Assembly (NCBI RefSeq): GCF_900100735.1
Contig: NZ_FNCJ01000004.1
Coordinates: forward strand, 2,019-66,018
Length of the DNA: 64,000 bases
Origin: Paraburkholderia phenazinium
GTDB lineage: Bacteria; Pseudomonadota; Gammaproteobacteria; Burkholderiales; Burkholderiaceae
Reading direction: 5' to 3'
Every line of letters begins with the position of its first letter. Position 1 is the first letter of the stretch. Both the position numbers and the translations under genes were made by a program. Positions 45,840 to 55,977 of this stretch are shown here, piece after piece. The notes below the pieces were generated by a model, which worked only from the letters and a program-made list of their open reading frames with translations, was not told the origin of the DNA and searched no databases.

Positions 45840-45859
45840 GGGGCTCGGTGAGGAGCCCC
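45840..45859 (-). terminator. Terminator or attenuator between rplT and pheS
   Basis: GGGGCTC/GAGCCCC stem followed on the minus strand by TTTTTT (45839-45834). It lies 61 bp upstream of the pheS start, so pheST must either have its own promoter or be reached by readthrough. No Phe-rich leader peptide like pheM is visible in the 76 bp between the rplT stop and the stem. Confidence 0.8.
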
Positions 45860-45935
45860 GTTTTTGTTGCAGCGTCCCCGAGACTACCGGATCTTCGCTG
45901 CAACGAACCACGCAGTTTAATTGCCCAAAGCGCAA

Positions 45936-46295
45936 TCAGGCTGCAACGGCGGCTTTCACCTGCTGAACGATCGCAGCAAAAGCAGCCTTGTCGAACACAG
46001 CCATGTCGGCCAGCACCTTGCGGTCGAGTTCGATCGAAGCCTTCTTCAGGCCGTTGATGAACACGCTGTACGTCATGTCGTGCTGACGCACCGCCGCGTT
46101 GATACGCGTGATCCACAATGCACGGAACACACGCTTCTTGTTGCGGCGATCGCGGTAGGCGTATTGGCCTGCGCGCATGACCGCCTGCTTGGCGATGCGA
46201 TAGACGTTATTGCGACGGCCGCGGTAACCCTTGGCCAGCTTGATGATCTTCTTGTGACGGGCCCGTGCGGTAACCCCACGTTTGACTCTAGGCAT
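45936..46295 (-). CDS. rplT: 50S ribosomal protein L20
   Basis: 119 residues. Highly basic N-terminus [20 protein letters not shown], then [20 protein letters not shown] and [21 protein letters not shown]20 binds 23S rRNA early in assembly and, in other bacteria, represses its own operon through a leader RNA. Located 29 bp after rpmI. Confidence 0.98.
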
Positions 46296-46324
46296 AGTTA
46301 GCTCCTGTGAGTTTTAGTTAAGGG

Positions 46325-46522
46325 TTAAGCGAACGGCAGCATTGCGCGCACGGAGTTCATATCTGACTCATGAACTGACGTGGAACCGCGCAGATGGCGT
46401 TTGTTCTTGGTGGTCTTCTTGGTAAGAATGTGGCGCTTGAAGGCCTGACCGCGCTTGACGGTACCGCCCGGACGCACCACGAAGCGCTTTGCAGCACTCT
46501 TCTTGGTCTTCATCTTCGGCAT
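46325..46522 (-). CDS. rpmI: 50S ribosomal protein L35
   Basis: 65 residues from ATG 46522: starts [19 protein letters not shown] and contains [19 protein letters not shown]. The longer frame to 46702 is rejected. The 264 bp to infC is longer than in enterobacteria and may hold a regulatory leader for L20. Confidence 0.97.
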   Translation of the reverse strand: MPKMKTKKSAAKRFVVRPGGTVKRGQAFKRHILTKKTTKNKRHLRGSTSVHESDMNSVRAMLPFA

Positions 46523-46786
46523 GACAACTCCATTATTTGATGGATATGGGTGTGCGGTCGGCCAGATGGCCATTACCCGCCCTTCGAAACCCACTCCACT
46601 TGGTATGCAGCCGGCCGGTGTTGCTGGCCGCCGCTTTTCAGAAACGACGTCCATTTGCATAGACGCTGCTCCGAAACCTGCTTGTCTTCGCCACGCATGC
46701 ACACGCAGGCGGCGAAGTACGACTCAATCTTTTCACAACGATGGCGCGCGCCTCGCGGCGCGCTGCCTGACAACCACTTGGGTTGC

Positions 46787-47311
46787 TTACTTCTTTTTCT
46801 TCGGAGCGAGCACCATGATCATCTGGCGCCCTTCCATTTTCGGCATTTGCTCGACCTGGCCGACTTCGTCCAGGTCAGTGCGCAGACGTTCCAGCATGCG
46901 CATGCCAATTTCCTGGTGGGCCATTTCGCGGCCACGGAAACGCAACGTGATTTTCGTCTTGTCGCCGTCGTCGAGGAAGCGGATCAGGTTGCGCAGCTTG
47001 ACGTTGTAATCGCCGTCATCAGTACCCGGCCGGAACTTGACTTCCTTGACCTGGACGATCTTCTGCTTGAGCTTGGCCTCGTGTTGCTTCTTCGCTTCCG
47101 AGTACTTGAACTTGCCGTAGTCCATCAAGCGGCAAACCGGCGGCACCGCCTGCGGAGCGATTTCGACCAGATCCACATCTTGCTGTTCCGACATGCGGAA
47201 CGCATCAGCGAGTTTCACGATGCCGAGCGGTTCGTTCTCGACTCCGACCAGGCGCACCTCGGGTGCAGTGATTTCACCGTTGATGCGGTGCGCAGACTTA
47301 TCAGTAGCGAT
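46787..47311 (-). CDS. infC: Translation initiation factor IF-3, non-AUG (ATC) start
   Basis: 174 residues when read from ATC 47311, preceded by GAGG; the first ATG/GTG in the frame (47257) would cut off the conserved N-terminus [20 protein letters not shown]. Core motifs: [20 protein letters not shown], then [20 protein letters not shown] and [21 protein letters not shown]-3 discriminates against non-AUG starts, so a rare start on its own gene gives negative autoregulation, as known for the AUU of E. coli infC. Confidence 0.95.
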   Translation of the reverse strand: MATDKSAHRINGEITAPEVRLVGVENEPLGIVKLADAFRMSEQQDVDLVEIAPQAVPPVCRLMDYGKFKYSEAKKQHEAKLKQKIVQVKEVKFRPGTDDGDYNVKLRNLIRFLDDGDKTKITLRFRGREMAHQEIGMRMLERLRTDLDEVGQVEQMPKMEGRQMIMVLAPKKKK

Positions 47312-47360
47312 GTTACGTTTCCTCTAAAAATTAAAAAAACGAGCCGGGCTGCCAGGTGGC

Positions 47361-49268
47361 TTACCTGAACGACTGCACGTCCTGACGCAGACGCTCAATG
47401 AAGGCGCTGACGGGCATTACACCCAGATCAACACCGCCACGGGCACGCACGGCTACCGTTTGGGCATCACGCTCTTTGTCGCCGACCACAAGGAGGTACG
47501 GCACCTTTTCTAGCGTGTGCTCGCGTATTTTATAGCTAATCTTCTCGTTGCGCAAATCGGCCTCTACTCTAACCCCTTGTTTTTGCAACGATTGGGCTAG
47601 CGACTGGGCATATCCCGCCTGACTTTCTGCAATATTCATCACAACCACCTGCATCGGCGCCAGCCAGGACGGCATTGCACCAGCATGGTGCTCGATCAGA
47701 ATACCCAGGAAGCGCTCCATTGATCCGACGATTGCCCGGTGCAGCATGATCGGGCGGCGGCGGCTGTTGTCTTCCGCCACATATTCGGCGCCCAGACGCT
47801 CCGGCAGCACCATATCGAGCTGCAGCGTGCCGCATTGCCACGAGCGGCCGAGCGCGTCCTTGATGTGGTATTCCACCTTCGGGCCGTAGAAGGCGCCCTC
47901 GCCCGGCAGCTCTTCCCACGTCACGCCGCAGGCCGTCAGCGCGTCGCGCAGGCCCTGTTCGGCGCGATCCCAGGTCTCGTCGGTGCCGGCACGCGCGTCA
48001 GGACGCAGCGACAGCTTGATCTCGACGTTATCGAAACCGAAGTCCTTGTACACGCTCATCGCCAGCGTGTTGAAGGCGATCGATTCGCTGATGAACTGGT
48101 CTTCGGTACAGAAAATGTGCGCATCGTCCTGCACGAAGCCGCGCACGCGCATCAGGCCGTGCAATGCGCCCGACGATTCGTTGCGGTGGCACGAGCCGAA
48201 CTCCGCATAACGCAGCGGCAGATCGCGGTACGAACGCAGACCGTGGTTGAACACCTGCACGTGACCGGGGCAGTTCATCGGCTTGATCGCGTAGTCGCGC
48301 TTTTCCGATTCCGTCGTGAACATGTTTTCACGATAGTTCTGCCAGTGGCCCGACGCTTCCCAGAGCGAGCGGTCCATGATCATCGGCGTCTTGATTTCGA
48401 GGTAGCCGGCGTCGTTCACGCGGCGGCGCATGTACTGCTCGACCTGCTGCCACAGCGTCCAGCCGCGCGGATGCCAGAACACCATGCCCGGCGACTCGTC
48501 CTGCATGTGGAACAGGTCGAGCTGCTTGCCGAGCTTGCGGTGATCGCGCTTCTCCGCTTCTTCGAGCATGTGCAGATAGGCTTCCTGGTCTTCTTTCCTG
48601 GTCCAGGCCGTACCGTAAATACGCTGCAACTGCTCGTTCTTCGAATCGCCGCGCCAGTAGGCGCCTGCGACTTTCATCAGCTTGAAGACCTTCAGCTTGC
48701 CGGTGGACGGCACGTGCGGGCCGCGGCACAGATCGGTGAAGCCGCCATGCGAGTACAGCTTGATGTCGTCAGTCGAGGGAATCGACTCGATGATCTCGGC
48801 CTTGTACTTTTCGCCGATGCTCTTGAAGTAGTCCACCGCTTCGCCGCGCGACACCACGCGGCGCGAAACCGGTTCGTCTTTCTTCGCGAGTTCCTGCATG
48901 CGCTTTTCGATCTTCTCGAGATCTTCCGGCGTGAAGGGACGGCTGTAGGCGAAGTCGTAGTAGAAACCGTTGTCGATCACCGGCCCGATCGTGACTTGCG
49001 CTTCCGGGTAAAGGTCTTTCACCGCGTATGCGAGCAAGTGCGCCGTGGAGTGGCGAATGATGTCGAGGCCGTCAGCGTCTTTTTCCGTGACGATCGCGAG
49101 CGACACGTCGTGATCGATCAGCGCGGACGTATCAACCAGCTCACCGTCGATCTTGCCGCCAAGCGCAGCTTTCGCGAGGCCGGGGCCGATGGAGGCCGCC
49201 ACTTCGGCGACGGTCACCGGATGCTCGTATTGACGAACCGAACCGTCAGGCAGGCGTATCGAAACCAT
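47361..49268 (-). CDS. thrS: Threonine-tRNA ligase
   Basis: 635 residues from ATG 49268 (GGAGAAC upstream; starts [19 protein letters not shown]). TGS domain, editing domain with [16 protein letters not shown], catalytic class II core with [20 protein letters not shown] (zinc-binding Cys) and [19 protein letters not shown], and C-terminal anticodon-binding domain. The longer frame to 49370 runs through a terminator and is rejected. Probably cotranscribed with infC, rpmI and rplT. Confidence 0.97.
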   Translation of the reverse strand: MVSIRLPDGSVRQYEHPVTVAEVAASIGPGLAKAALGGKIDGELVDTSALIDHDVSLAIVTEKDADGLDIIRHSTAHLLAYAVKDLYPEAQVTIGPVIDNGFYYDFAYSRPFTPEDLEKIEKRMQELAKKDEPVSRRVVSRGEAVDYFKSIGEKYKAEIIESIPSTDDIKLYSHGGFTDLCRGPHVPSTGKLKVFKLMKVAGAYWRGDSKNEQLQRIYGTAWTRKEDQEAYLHMLEEAEKRDHRKLGKQLDLFHMQDESPGMVFWHPRGWTLWQQVEQYMRRRVNDAGYLEIKTPMIMDRSLWEASGHWQNYRENMFTTESEKRDYAIKPMNCPGHVQVFNHGLRSYRDLPLRYAEFGSCHRNESSGALHGLMRVRGFVQDDAHIFCTEDQFISESIAFNTLAMSVYKDFGFDNVEIKLSLRPDARAGTDETWDRAEQGLRDALTACGVTWEELPGEGAFYGPKVEYHIKDALGRSWQCGTLQLDMVLPERLGAEYVAEDNSRRRPIMLHRAIVGSMERFLGILIEHHAGAMPSWLAPMQVVVMNIAESQAGYAQSLAQSLQKQGVRVEADLRNEKISYKIREHTLEKVPYLLVVGDKERDAQTVAVRARGGVDLGVMPVSAFIERLRQDVQSFR

Positions 49269-49331
49269 TGCGTTCTCCGTGGTGCCGACCGGCGGCGGCA
49301 CATACAACGAGGTGAAAAAACTAAAAGAGCC

Positions 49332-49366
49332 AAAAAAAATGCGGCCCCACTTTCGAGGGGCCGCAT
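49332..49366 (-). terminator. Intrinsic terminator between tRNA-Val and thrS
   Basis: ATGCGGCCCC/GGGGCCGCAT 10-bp stem (49339-49366) followed on the minus strand by a run of T. It ends the tRNA-Val transcript before the thrS start. Confidence 0.88.
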
Positions 49367-49527
49367 TCACATTTCCTGCAAACTACATTGGCGAAAGTGG
49401 TCCTCGACTAGCGTCGCTCCGAAGTGGTTTCGGTCAACGTTCGCGGTGTCATAACCGTATTCGCCTTTTGCGCCAAGGCGCTTACTGCAGCTTGCGAAAC
49501 CCCGGAAAACCGGAATTTCTCTTTCGT

Positions 49528-49604
49528 TGGTAGGCTCGATTGGACTCGAACCAACGACCCCCACCATGTCAAGGTGGTGCTCTAACCAGCTGAGCTACGA
49601 GCCT
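49528..49604 (-). tRNA. tRNA-Val (anticodon GAC)
   Basis: 77 nt with encoded CCA. Acceptor AGGCTCG/CGAGCCT, D-arm AGCTCAGCTGGTTAGAGC, anticodon stem CCACC/GGTGG around TTGACAT, giving GAC, and T-arm GTTGGTTCGAGTCCAAT. Confidence 0.96.
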
Positions 49605-49723
49605 GAAGAAACGAGATTATATGGAGCCCCACATCGCTTGGCAAGTACTTTTGTACACCAACGCTGAAAATTGCCGCTGGCCTTCTATCGACGCGCGACT
49701 GGCAGCGCGCGTCACCTCCGGCC

Positions 49724-51967
49724 TCAGATTTTGCGTCCTGCCCGCAATACCCCCGTGACTTCGCCCAGCAGCGCACACGCACGCTGAATCTGCGCGGCAC
49801 TCGACACCTCGACCGTGAACTGCATGAACGCGGCATTGCGACGCGTCTGCGTCTTCACGCCGATCACATTCATTTTCTCGCGTGCGAATACTTCGGAGAT
49901 ATCGCGCAACAAGCCTTGGCGATCGGTAGCGTCGATCGTCAGATCGACCGGGTACACCGAGCGCCCATTTCCGCTCATCACATCGGCGGACCATGCGGTT
50001 TCCAGCACGCGTTCGGGCGCACGCTCGGCCATGCGCAAAAACGTCGGGCAATCGCTGCGGTGGATCGACATGCCCTTGCCGCGTGTGACGAAGCCGCTGA
50101 TACCGTCGGGCGGCGCCGGACGGCAGCAACGCGCGAGTTGCGTGAGCAAGGCATCGACGCCCACCACCAGCACACCCGTCGATGCGCCATGCGCGACGCT
50201 CGAGCCGCTACTGCGCTTCTCGAACTGCTCGGGCGCTTCGACCACGGGCTCGGGCGGCGGCGCATCCTGCAGCGCCTGCTCGACCTGCCGCAAGCTGAAC
50301 TCTTCCTTGCCGACCACCGAGAACAGATCGTCGGTTGTCTTGAAGCCGAGCTTTGCTGCGAGCTGATCGAGATTGACCGAGGTCTTGCCTTCGCGCTGCA
50401 AGGTCTTTTCGACCATCGCCCGGCCGTTGGCGATGTTCTCCTGATACTCGACCGCGTTGAACCACGCACGCACCTTCTGCCGCGCACGCGGGCTATGCAG
50501 ATAGCCGAGCTGCGGGTTGAGCCAGTCGCGCGACGGGCCGCCCTCTTTCACCGCGACGATCTCGACCGTCTGGCCGTTCTGCAACTGCGTGTTGAGCGGC
50601 ACCATCGCGCCATCCACACGTGCGCCGCGGCAACGGTGCCCCAGCTCGCTGTGCAGGTGATACGCGAAGTCGACGGGTGTCGCGCCTTGCGGCAGCGGAA
50701 TCACGCGCGCCTGCGGTGTGAGTACGTAGATGTGGTCGTCGTCGAAGGTGGCCTGGCGCAGTTGCTCCCACGGCTGGGCCGCGCGCTTCTCACCGTGCTC
50801 GCCTTCGGACACGTCGTCCTTCCACGCCAGCAACTGACGCAGCCACGCAATCTTTTCGTCGTATTTCTCGCTCGCGGTGACCTGGCCGCCATAGCCTCGC
50901 GCGCCGGCTTCCTTGTAGCGCCAGTGAGCCGCCACGCCGTACTCGGCGAACTGGTGCATCTCCTGGGTACGGATCTGCACTTCGAAGGCGCGGCCGTCGT
51001 CGCCGATCACTACCGTATGCAGCGACTTGTAGCCGTTCGGCTTGGGCCGCGAGATGTAGTCGTCGAATTCCTTCGGCACCGGTTGCCACAGGTTGTGCAC
51101 GATGCCGAGCACTGTGTAGCAATCCTTGATGTCCGGCACGATCACGCGAAACGCGCGCACGTCGTATAGCTCGGAGAAGTCGAGCTCCTTGCCGTGCATC
51201 TTGCGCCAGATGCTATAGATGTGTTTCGGCCGGCCGCTAACTTCTGCACGAATGTGGGCGGCGGCGAGTTCCTGCTGCAGCCGCGCGATCGCTTCGGCCA
51301 CATAGGTCTCCCGCTCCACACGCTTCTCGTCGAGCAGCTTGGCGATGCGCTTGTACGTGGCAGGCTCTTCGAAGCGCAGCGCGAGGTCCTCGAGCTCCCA
51401 TTTCAGTTGCCAGATGCCCAGACGGTTCGCGAGCGGCGCATAGATATCGAGCGTCTCGCGCGCTACATCAGGCGAGGGCGTCAACTTGGCCGCCGCGTAG
51501 TAACGCATGGATTGCAGCCGCGACGCGAGGCGGATCAGCACGACGCGAATATCTTGCGCGAACGCGAGCAGCATCTTGCGCAGCGCCTCGACCTGCGCGC
51601 GCCGCGCAGCCTGGGCATCGCGCCCGGCTTCGGGAATGGCGTTCTGCGCCGCCCGCAAACTGACGGTGCCAAGACGCAGCAGCTTGCGCACATCGCCCAC
51701 GAGCTGCGCCACCTCTTCGCCGAAGTTATCGGCAATCACCTGCTCCGGGTCTTGCAGATGCGGCGTCAGCGCAAACAAGGCCGCCGCCAGCACCGCCGGC
51801 GGATCGACGTTGAGCGTGCGCATGATCGCCGCGGTCCCGGCCGCGTGATCCGCCAGCAATTCGCCCGACGATAGCCGCACCTCGCCCGCGTGCTCCCGCA
51901 CGAACGCCATCGCCTCTTCGAAGGAAGGGACGGGGATGGGTACGGTCGTAACGGTATCGGTATTCAT
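49724..51967 (-). CDS. relA: (p)ppGpp synthetase RelA
   Basis: 747 residues. The N-terminal hydrolase-like domain lacks the His-Asp pair (PPAVLAAALFALTPHLQ where SpoT has HD), marking it as synthetase-only. Synthetase core: SGRPKHIYSIWRKMHGKELD, then ELYDVRAFRVIVPD, RPKPNGYKSLHTVVIGDDGR and EVQIRTQEMHQFAEYGVAAH. TGS domain (VIPLPQGATPVDFAYHLHSE), zinc-finger-like region and C-terminal ACT domain follow. It makes ppGpp at stalled ribosomes. Confidence 0.96.
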   Translation of the reverse strand: MNTDTVTTVPIPVPSFEEAMAFVREHAGEVRLSSGELLADHAAGTAAIMRTLNVDPPAVLAAALFALTPHLQDPEQVIADNFGEEVAQLVGDVRKLLRLGTVSLRAAQNAIPEAGRDAQAARRAQVEALRKMLLAFAQDIRVVLIRLASRLQSMRYYAAAKLTPSPDVARETLDIYAPLANRLGIWQLKWELEDLALRFEEPATYKRIAKLLDEKRVERETYVAEAIARLQQELAAAHIRAEVSGRPKHIYSIWRKMHGKELDFSELYDVRAFRVIVPDIKDCYTVLGIVHNLWQPVPKEFDDYISRPKPNGYKSLHTVVIGDDGRAFEVQIRTQEMHQFAEYGVAAHWRYKEAGARGYGGQVTASEKYDEKIAWLRQLLAWKDDVSEGEHGEKRAAQPWEQLRQATFDDDHIYVLTPQARVIPLPQGATPVDFAYHLHSELGHRCRGARVDGAMVPLNTQLQNGQTVEIVAVKEGGPSRDWLNPQLGYLHSPRARQKVRAWFNAVEYQENIANGRAMVEKTLQREGKTSVNLDQLAAKLGFKTTDDLFSVVGKEEFSLRQVEQALQDAPPPEPVVEAPEQFEKRSSGSSVAHGASTGVLVVGVDALLTQLARCCRPAPPDGISGFVTRGKGMSIHRSDCPTFLRMAERAPERVLETAWSADVMSGNGRSVYPVDLTIDATDRQGLLRDISEVFAREKMNVIGVKTQTRRNAAFMQFTVEVSSAAQIQRACALLGEVTGVLRAGRKI

Positions 51968-52030
51968 GGTGCGACGGCCCGCCGGGCCAGACGGATCAAC
52001 AGGGATTCAACAACACTTTCTGATGCGGAC

Positions 52031-52384
52031 TTAACTGCGCTGTGCAGCGACTACGACCACTTCAACCAGGCACTTCGGGTTCGCGAGCTTCGCTTCGACG
52101 GTGGCGCGCGGCGGCGTGGCGCCCTGCGCAACCCACTGGTCCCACACCTCATTCATGCCGGCGAAATGAACCATGTCGGAAATATAAATCTGCACCGAGA
52201 GCAGATGCGACTTGTCGCTGTTCACTTCGGCCAGCAGACGGTCGATGTGGCCAAGCACTTCGCGCGTCTGGCCGGTGATGTCCTGATCTGCGTCCTCGGC
52301 GATCTGGCCGGCAAGGTACACGGTGCCGTTGTGCACGGCGATTTCGGAGAGCCGCTTGCCGACGTGGTGACGAATGACTGCCAT
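52031..52384 (-). CDS. RidA/YjgF-family enamine/imine deaminase
   Basis: 117 residues. RidA features: AVHNGTVYLAGQIAEDADQD, ITGQTREVLGHIDRLLAEVN, and the C-terminal PPRATVEAKLANPKCLVEVV with the catalytic Arg and conserved Glu. Such trimeric proteins hydrolyse reactive imines from PLP enzymes. Lies between relA and the hydrolase gene; single gene. Confidence 0.9.
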   Translation of the reverse strand: MAVIRHHVGKRLSEIAVHNGTVYLAGQIAEDADQDITGQTREVLGHIDRLLAEVNSDKSHLLSVQIYISDMVHFAGMNEVWDQWVAQGATPPRATVEAKLANPKCLVEVVVVAAQRS

Positions 52385-52473
52385 AACGATTCCTGATGTT
52401 GGTTAAGGTTGAACCGGGGTGCCTTGTACGCTGACATTACGCCCCTTCACGGAGCGTGCCGCGCAACCCCATA

Positions 52474-53394
52474 TTATGACGCCTCGGCAGCCGGCCAGAC
52501 AAAGAAACGGCGGGCAATCTCGATCTGCTCGGCACTGAGAAACGCCGGCGCGTGACCCACACCGGGGATTTCCACACTAGACACCGCGTTGCCCTCGGCG
52601 ATCATCTTTTCGACCGTTTCATGCGACAGCAGGTCGGACTGCGCGCCACGCACCACCAGCACCGGCCCCTGGATGGCCTTCAGCGCACCCCACAGGGCCA
52701 ACTCGCCAGCCGCCGCCATCTCATCCGTGGTGGCCGCGAACGGCTGGGCAATGCGAGGGTCGTAGCGGAAATACCATGCGCCGTCGCGCTCCTGCAGTAG
52801 CGGCGTGTTGATCTCGCGCCATTCTTCCTGCGTCAGCGGACCGAACGATTGCGCCAGCAGCGCCGCGTAATCGATGCCTTGCTGCAGGGTTTCGAACTGC
52901 ACCGGTTTGCCGAGGTAATCGCCGATGCGGGTGACCGCGACAGGCTCGATGTGCGGACCGACGTCGTTGAGCAGCAGCTTCTGGATCGGCGAGCCTGGCT
53001 GGCCCGCGAGCCCCAGCCCGATCAGCCCGCCCATCGAGGTGCCGAACCAGTCCACCTTCTCCACGTCGAGCCGCGCGATCAGCGTGACCATGTCCGCGAC
53101 GTACTGCGGCACCGCGTAATAGCTGGGGACGTTTAGCCAGGATGAAAGCCCCCGCCCGACCACATCCGGGCAGATCACACGATACGTGTCCGCAAAGGCC
53201 GCCGCCAGCCTGTCGAAGTCGCGCCCTGAACGCGTCAGGCCATGCACGCAGACCAGCACCCGCGGATTCGCCGGGTCGCCCCATTCGGTATAGGCCATAC
53301 GATGCAAGCCGCCCGGGCTCGCACACTGCACGAAACGTTGACGGGGCGTAGCCGCGCCGGCGGCGGTATGCGAAGCGGGGGACGTGGCGGTCAT
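52474..53394 (-). CDS. Alpha/beta hydrolase
   Basis: 306 residues from ATG 53394 (AAGGAAAATTT upstream). VLVCVHGLTRSGRDFDRLA forms the oxyanion region, nucleophile elbow WFGTSMGGLIGLGLA, and C-terminal EIPGVGHAPAFLS supplies the catalytic His. Cytoplasmic esterase or C-C hydrolase; substrate unknown. Located between ridA and scoB. Confidence 0.85.
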   Translation of the reverse strand: MTATSPASHTAAGAATPRQRFVQCASPGGLHRMAYTEWGDPANPRVLVCVHGLTRSGRDFDRLAAAFADTYRVICPDVVGRGLSSWLNVPSYYAVPQYVADMVTLIARLDVEKVDWFGTSMGGLIGLGLAGQPGSPIQKLLLNDVGPHIEPVAVTRIGDYLGKPVQFETLQQGIDYAALLAQSFGPLTQEEWREINTPLLQERDGAWYFRYDPRIAQPFAATTDEMAAAGELALWGALKAIQGPVLVVRGAQSDLLSHETVEKMIAEGNAVSSVEIPGVGHAPAFLSAEQIEIARRFFVWPAAEAS

Positions 53395-53556
53395 CAAATT
53401 TTCCTTGTGAAGGCGCGGCGCATCAAACAACAGGCATCGTGAAGACGATTGTAAACTGCTTTGCCGCGCACCAAGGATCAGCCGAACGGCATAGGCATAG
53501 GCATAGGCAAAAGCAAAGCGCGCTCACCGGGCCCGCACAACCGCCGCCCAAAAACA

Positions 53557-53590
53557 AAGCGGGCGAAGACTCAACAAGTCTCGCCCGCTT
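53557..53590 (-). terminator. Intrinsic terminator after scoAB
   Basis: AAGCGGGCGA/TCGCCCGCTT 10-bp stem plus inner GACT/AGTC; on the minus strand TTTGTTTTT follows. 100 bp after the scoB stop. Confidence 0.85.
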
Positions 53591-53689
53591 CGCATCGATG
53601 CTGCCTCAGCGGCAAGCCGCCGTGCCTGGCACCGCAGCAGCCCGGCACCAAATCGGCCCATTCGGCCAAACCTGGCCAATCCAGCCCAA

Positions 53690-54331
53690 TCAGCTCACAG
53701 CGCTCACATCGAGCGGCGCGCCGGTCTTGGCCTTGATCTCATCCACCGTCACACCCGGCGCCAGTTCGGTCAGCTTCAGGCCATCCGCCGTCACTTCGAT
53801 CACACCCAGGTCAGTGATGATCTGATCGACCACCCCCACGCCCGTCAGCGGCAGCGTGCATTCTTCGAGGATCTTGTGCTGGTCGCCCTTCGCGACGTGC
53901 TCCATCAGCACGACGACGCGCTTGACGCCTGCCACCAGATCCATCGCGCCGCCCATGCCCTTGATCATCTTGCCCGGGATCATCCAGTTCGCCAGATCGC
54001 CCTTCTTGCTGATCTGCATCGCGCCCAGGATGGCGAGGTTGATGTGGCCGCCGCGGATCATCGCGAACGAGTCCGCCGACGAGAAGATCGACGAGCCCGG
54101 CAGCGTCGTCACCGTCTGCTTGCCGGCGTTGATCAGGTCCGCGTCCACTTCCTCTTCGGTCGGCGACGGGCCGATGCCGAGCAGGCCGTTTTCCGACTGC
54201 AGCCACACTTCGACGCCCGCCGGCACGTGGTTCGCCACCAGCGTCGGCAAGCCGATGCCGAGGTTCACATAGAAGCCGTCCTGCAGTTCCTTTGCCGCGC
54301 GCGCGGCCATTTCGTCACGAGTCCATGCCAT
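53690..54331 (-). CDS. scoB: 3-oxoacid CoA-transferase subunit B
   Basis: 213 residues from ATG 54331. An open frame runs on upstream to 54952 through scoA in another frame; it is not a fusion. Catalytic Glu in [20 protein letters not shown], then [20 protein letters not shown] and [20 protein letters not shown]. With ScoA it transfers CoA from succinyl-CoA to acetoacetate or another 3-oxoacid. Confidence 0.96.
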   Translation of the reverse strand: MAWTRDEMAARAAKELQDGFYVNLGIGLPTLVANHVPAGVEVWLQSENGLLGIGPSPTEEEVDADLINAGKQTVTTLPGSSIFSSADSFAMIRGGHINLAILGAMQISKKGDLANWMIPGKMIKGMGGAMDLVAGVKRVVVLMEHVAKGDQHKILEECTLPLTGVGVVDQIITDLGVIEVTADGLKLTELAPGVTVDEIKAKTGAPLDVSAVS

Positions 54332-54333
54332 GA

Positions 54334-55038
54334 TTACGCTCCTTTCGCGCGGACAATGCGTTGTTCGATGCGTTTCTCCGGATGCGCATTGAGCACAATG
54401 CGCTGCACGAAGATGCCCGGCGTATGGATGGCGTCCGGATCGAGTTCGCCCACTTCCACGATCTCCTCGACTTCCGCCACAGTGATCTTGCCCGCCATCG
54501 CGCACATCGGGTTGAAGTTGCGCGCCGTGCGGCGATAGATCAGGTTGCCCGATTTGTCGGCCTTCCACGCCTTGACGAGCGCCACATCCGCCGTCAGCGA
54601 GTGTTCGAGCACGTAGTGGTTCTCGCCGAACTGGCGGGTTTCCTTGCCCTCGGCGATCAGCGTGCCGTAGCCGGTGTTGGTGAAGAACGCGGGAATGCCC
54701 GAGCCGCCCGCACGCAACTTCTCGGCGAGCGTGCCTTGCGGCGTGAATTCGAGCTCGAGTTCTCCGGCCAGGTACTGGCGCTCGAACTCCTTGTTTTCGC
54801 CCACGTACGACGAGATCATCTTCTTGATCTGGCGCGTTTCGAGCAACAGGCCGAGGCCGAAACCGTCGACACCCGCGTTGTTGCTGATGCAGGTGATGCC
54901 TTTGACGGCGGAGTCGCGCAGCGCCGCGATCAGCGCCTCGGGAATGCCGCACAGGCCAAAGCCGCCGACGGCGAATGTCTGCCCGTCCTTGACGATGTCC
55001 TTGAGCGCGGTAGCCGCGTCTGGATAGACCTTGTTCAT
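54334..55038 (-). CDS. scoA: 3-oxoacid CoA-transferase subunit A
   Basis: 234 residues. Conserved [20 protein letters not shown], then [20 protein letters not shown], and [20 protein letters not shown]. It ends 2 bp before the scoB start. Forms an alpha2-beta2 enzyme for ketone-body or 3-oxoadipate use; the exact 3-oxoacid cannot be told from sequence. Confidence 0.96.
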   Translation of the reverse strand: MNKVYPDAATALKDIVKDGQTFAVGGFGLCGIPEALIAALRDSAVKGITCISNNAGVDGFGLGLLLETRQIKKMISSYVGENKEFERQYLAGELELEFTPQGTLAEKLRAGGSGIPAFFTNTGYGTLIAEGKETRQFGENHYVLEHSLTADVALVKAWKADKSGNLIYRRTARNFNPMCAMAGKITVAEVEEIVEVGELDPDAIHTPGIFVQRIVLNAHPEKRIEQRIVRAKGA

Positions 55039-55380
55039 CAGTGTGTCCCTTCCTTTATGGAAACCCGAGAATCCGGCACGCCGGCCGCCGGATCAGTGCG
55101 ATGCGTGGTGAGGCGCGGGGTTGGCTCTAGCTGGGTCTCGCTCACCGCGGCGGATGCCTGTTACGCGAGAGGCGCCGCCGCTGGCAGGCCACGCGGCCCG
55201 AGCCCAGAACGTCATTCTAGTCATCCCCGGCGAGCCTTGCGTCGACATTGCACAGTCGAGCCGGCAGCCCCGTCACCTGGCGCTTCGCAGCCTTGTGATT
55301 TGCCGGAAAGGGTACGATGCGCAGGCCATACGGCACAATACGCAAAAATACATAAGTGATTCTCCGCTTTCGCACCTTTC
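55039..55380. other. Divergent intergenic region upstream of scoA and the PAS-LuxR gene
   Basis: 342 bp, GC-rich for most of its length and AT-richer near 55340. No gene, no clear inverted repeat. Presumed promoters in both directions. Confidence 0.4.
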
Positions 55381-55926
55381 ATGCCCGCACTGGATTACCA
55401 AACCGCCTTCCACCTCGCGCCGATCGGCCTCGTGCTGTCGCGCGAGCGCGTCATTGAAGACTGCAACGAGCAGCTAGCGGCGATCTTCGGCTGCCCGCGC
55501 GAGTCGCTGCTCGGCCAGTCGTTTCAGGTGCTGTATCCGTCCACGGACGAGTTCGAGCGCATCGGCGCCCGCATTCCGCCCATCATGACCGCGCAAGGCA
55601 GCTACGCCGACGACCGGATCATGAAGCGCGCCAATGGGGAACTGTTCTGGTGTCATGTGACGGGCCGCTCGCTCGAGCGCACCGATCCGCATGCCGCAGG
55701 GGTGTGGACTTTCGAGGACCTGAGCGCAACGCGCCGGGTCGCGGTAGAACTGACGCCGCGCGAGCGCGAAATCGCCGCGCAACTCGTGACGGGCAAGACC
55801 AGCAAGCAGATCGGCCGGGTGCTCGCGATCAGCTCGCGCACGGTGGATGTTTACCGGGCGCGGCTGATGCGCAAGTACGGAACAGGCAATGCGACCGAGT
55901 TGTTGCAAAAGCTGCTCGGGCATTGA
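55381..55926 (+). CDS. PAS-LuxR transcriptional regulator
   Basis: 181 residues. N-terminal PAS domain (LAPIGLVLSRERVIEDCNEQ, then FGCPRESLLGQSFQVLYPST) followed by a PAC-like segment with GELFWCHVTGRSLE. The C-terminal LuxR helix-turn-helix has LTPREREIAAQLVTGKTSKQ, then ISSRTVDVYRARLMRKYG. One-component sensor-regulator, divergent from scoAB, which it may control. Confidence 0.88.
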   Translation: MPALDYQTAFHLAPIGLVLSRERVIEDCNEQLAAIFGCPRESLLGQSFQVLYPSTDEFERIGARIPPIMTAQGSYADDRIMKRANGELFWCHVTGRSLERTDPHAAGVWTFEDLSATRRVAVELTPREREIAAQLVTGKTSKQIGRVLAISSRTVDVYRARLMRKYGTGNATELLQKLLGH

Positions 55927-55977
55927 GAGAGCACTGAACAGCGAGCAGGAAAGCGGTTCGGGAAGAGGCCGCCCGCT

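Noticed and set aside
49279..49370. Extended N-terminus of ThrS
   Set aside because: The extra codons cross a terminator stem and lack conservation; ATG 49268 has a good ribosome binding site and the TGS-domain start.
41649..49604. tRNA genes here as an integration site for a genomic island
   Set aside because: No integrase, no repeated tRNA 3' end and no atypical DNA lies beside tRNA-Pro or tRNA-Val.
53488..53508. GGCATA microsatellite
   Set aside because: Only three copies, noncoding, between the hydrolase gene and the scoAB terminator; too short to suggest phase variation.
53690..54952. Long frame suggesting a ScoA-ScoB fusion
   Set aside because: The upstream half is in the wrong frame for ScoA, which has its own complete gene at 54334-55038; ScoB starts at 54331.
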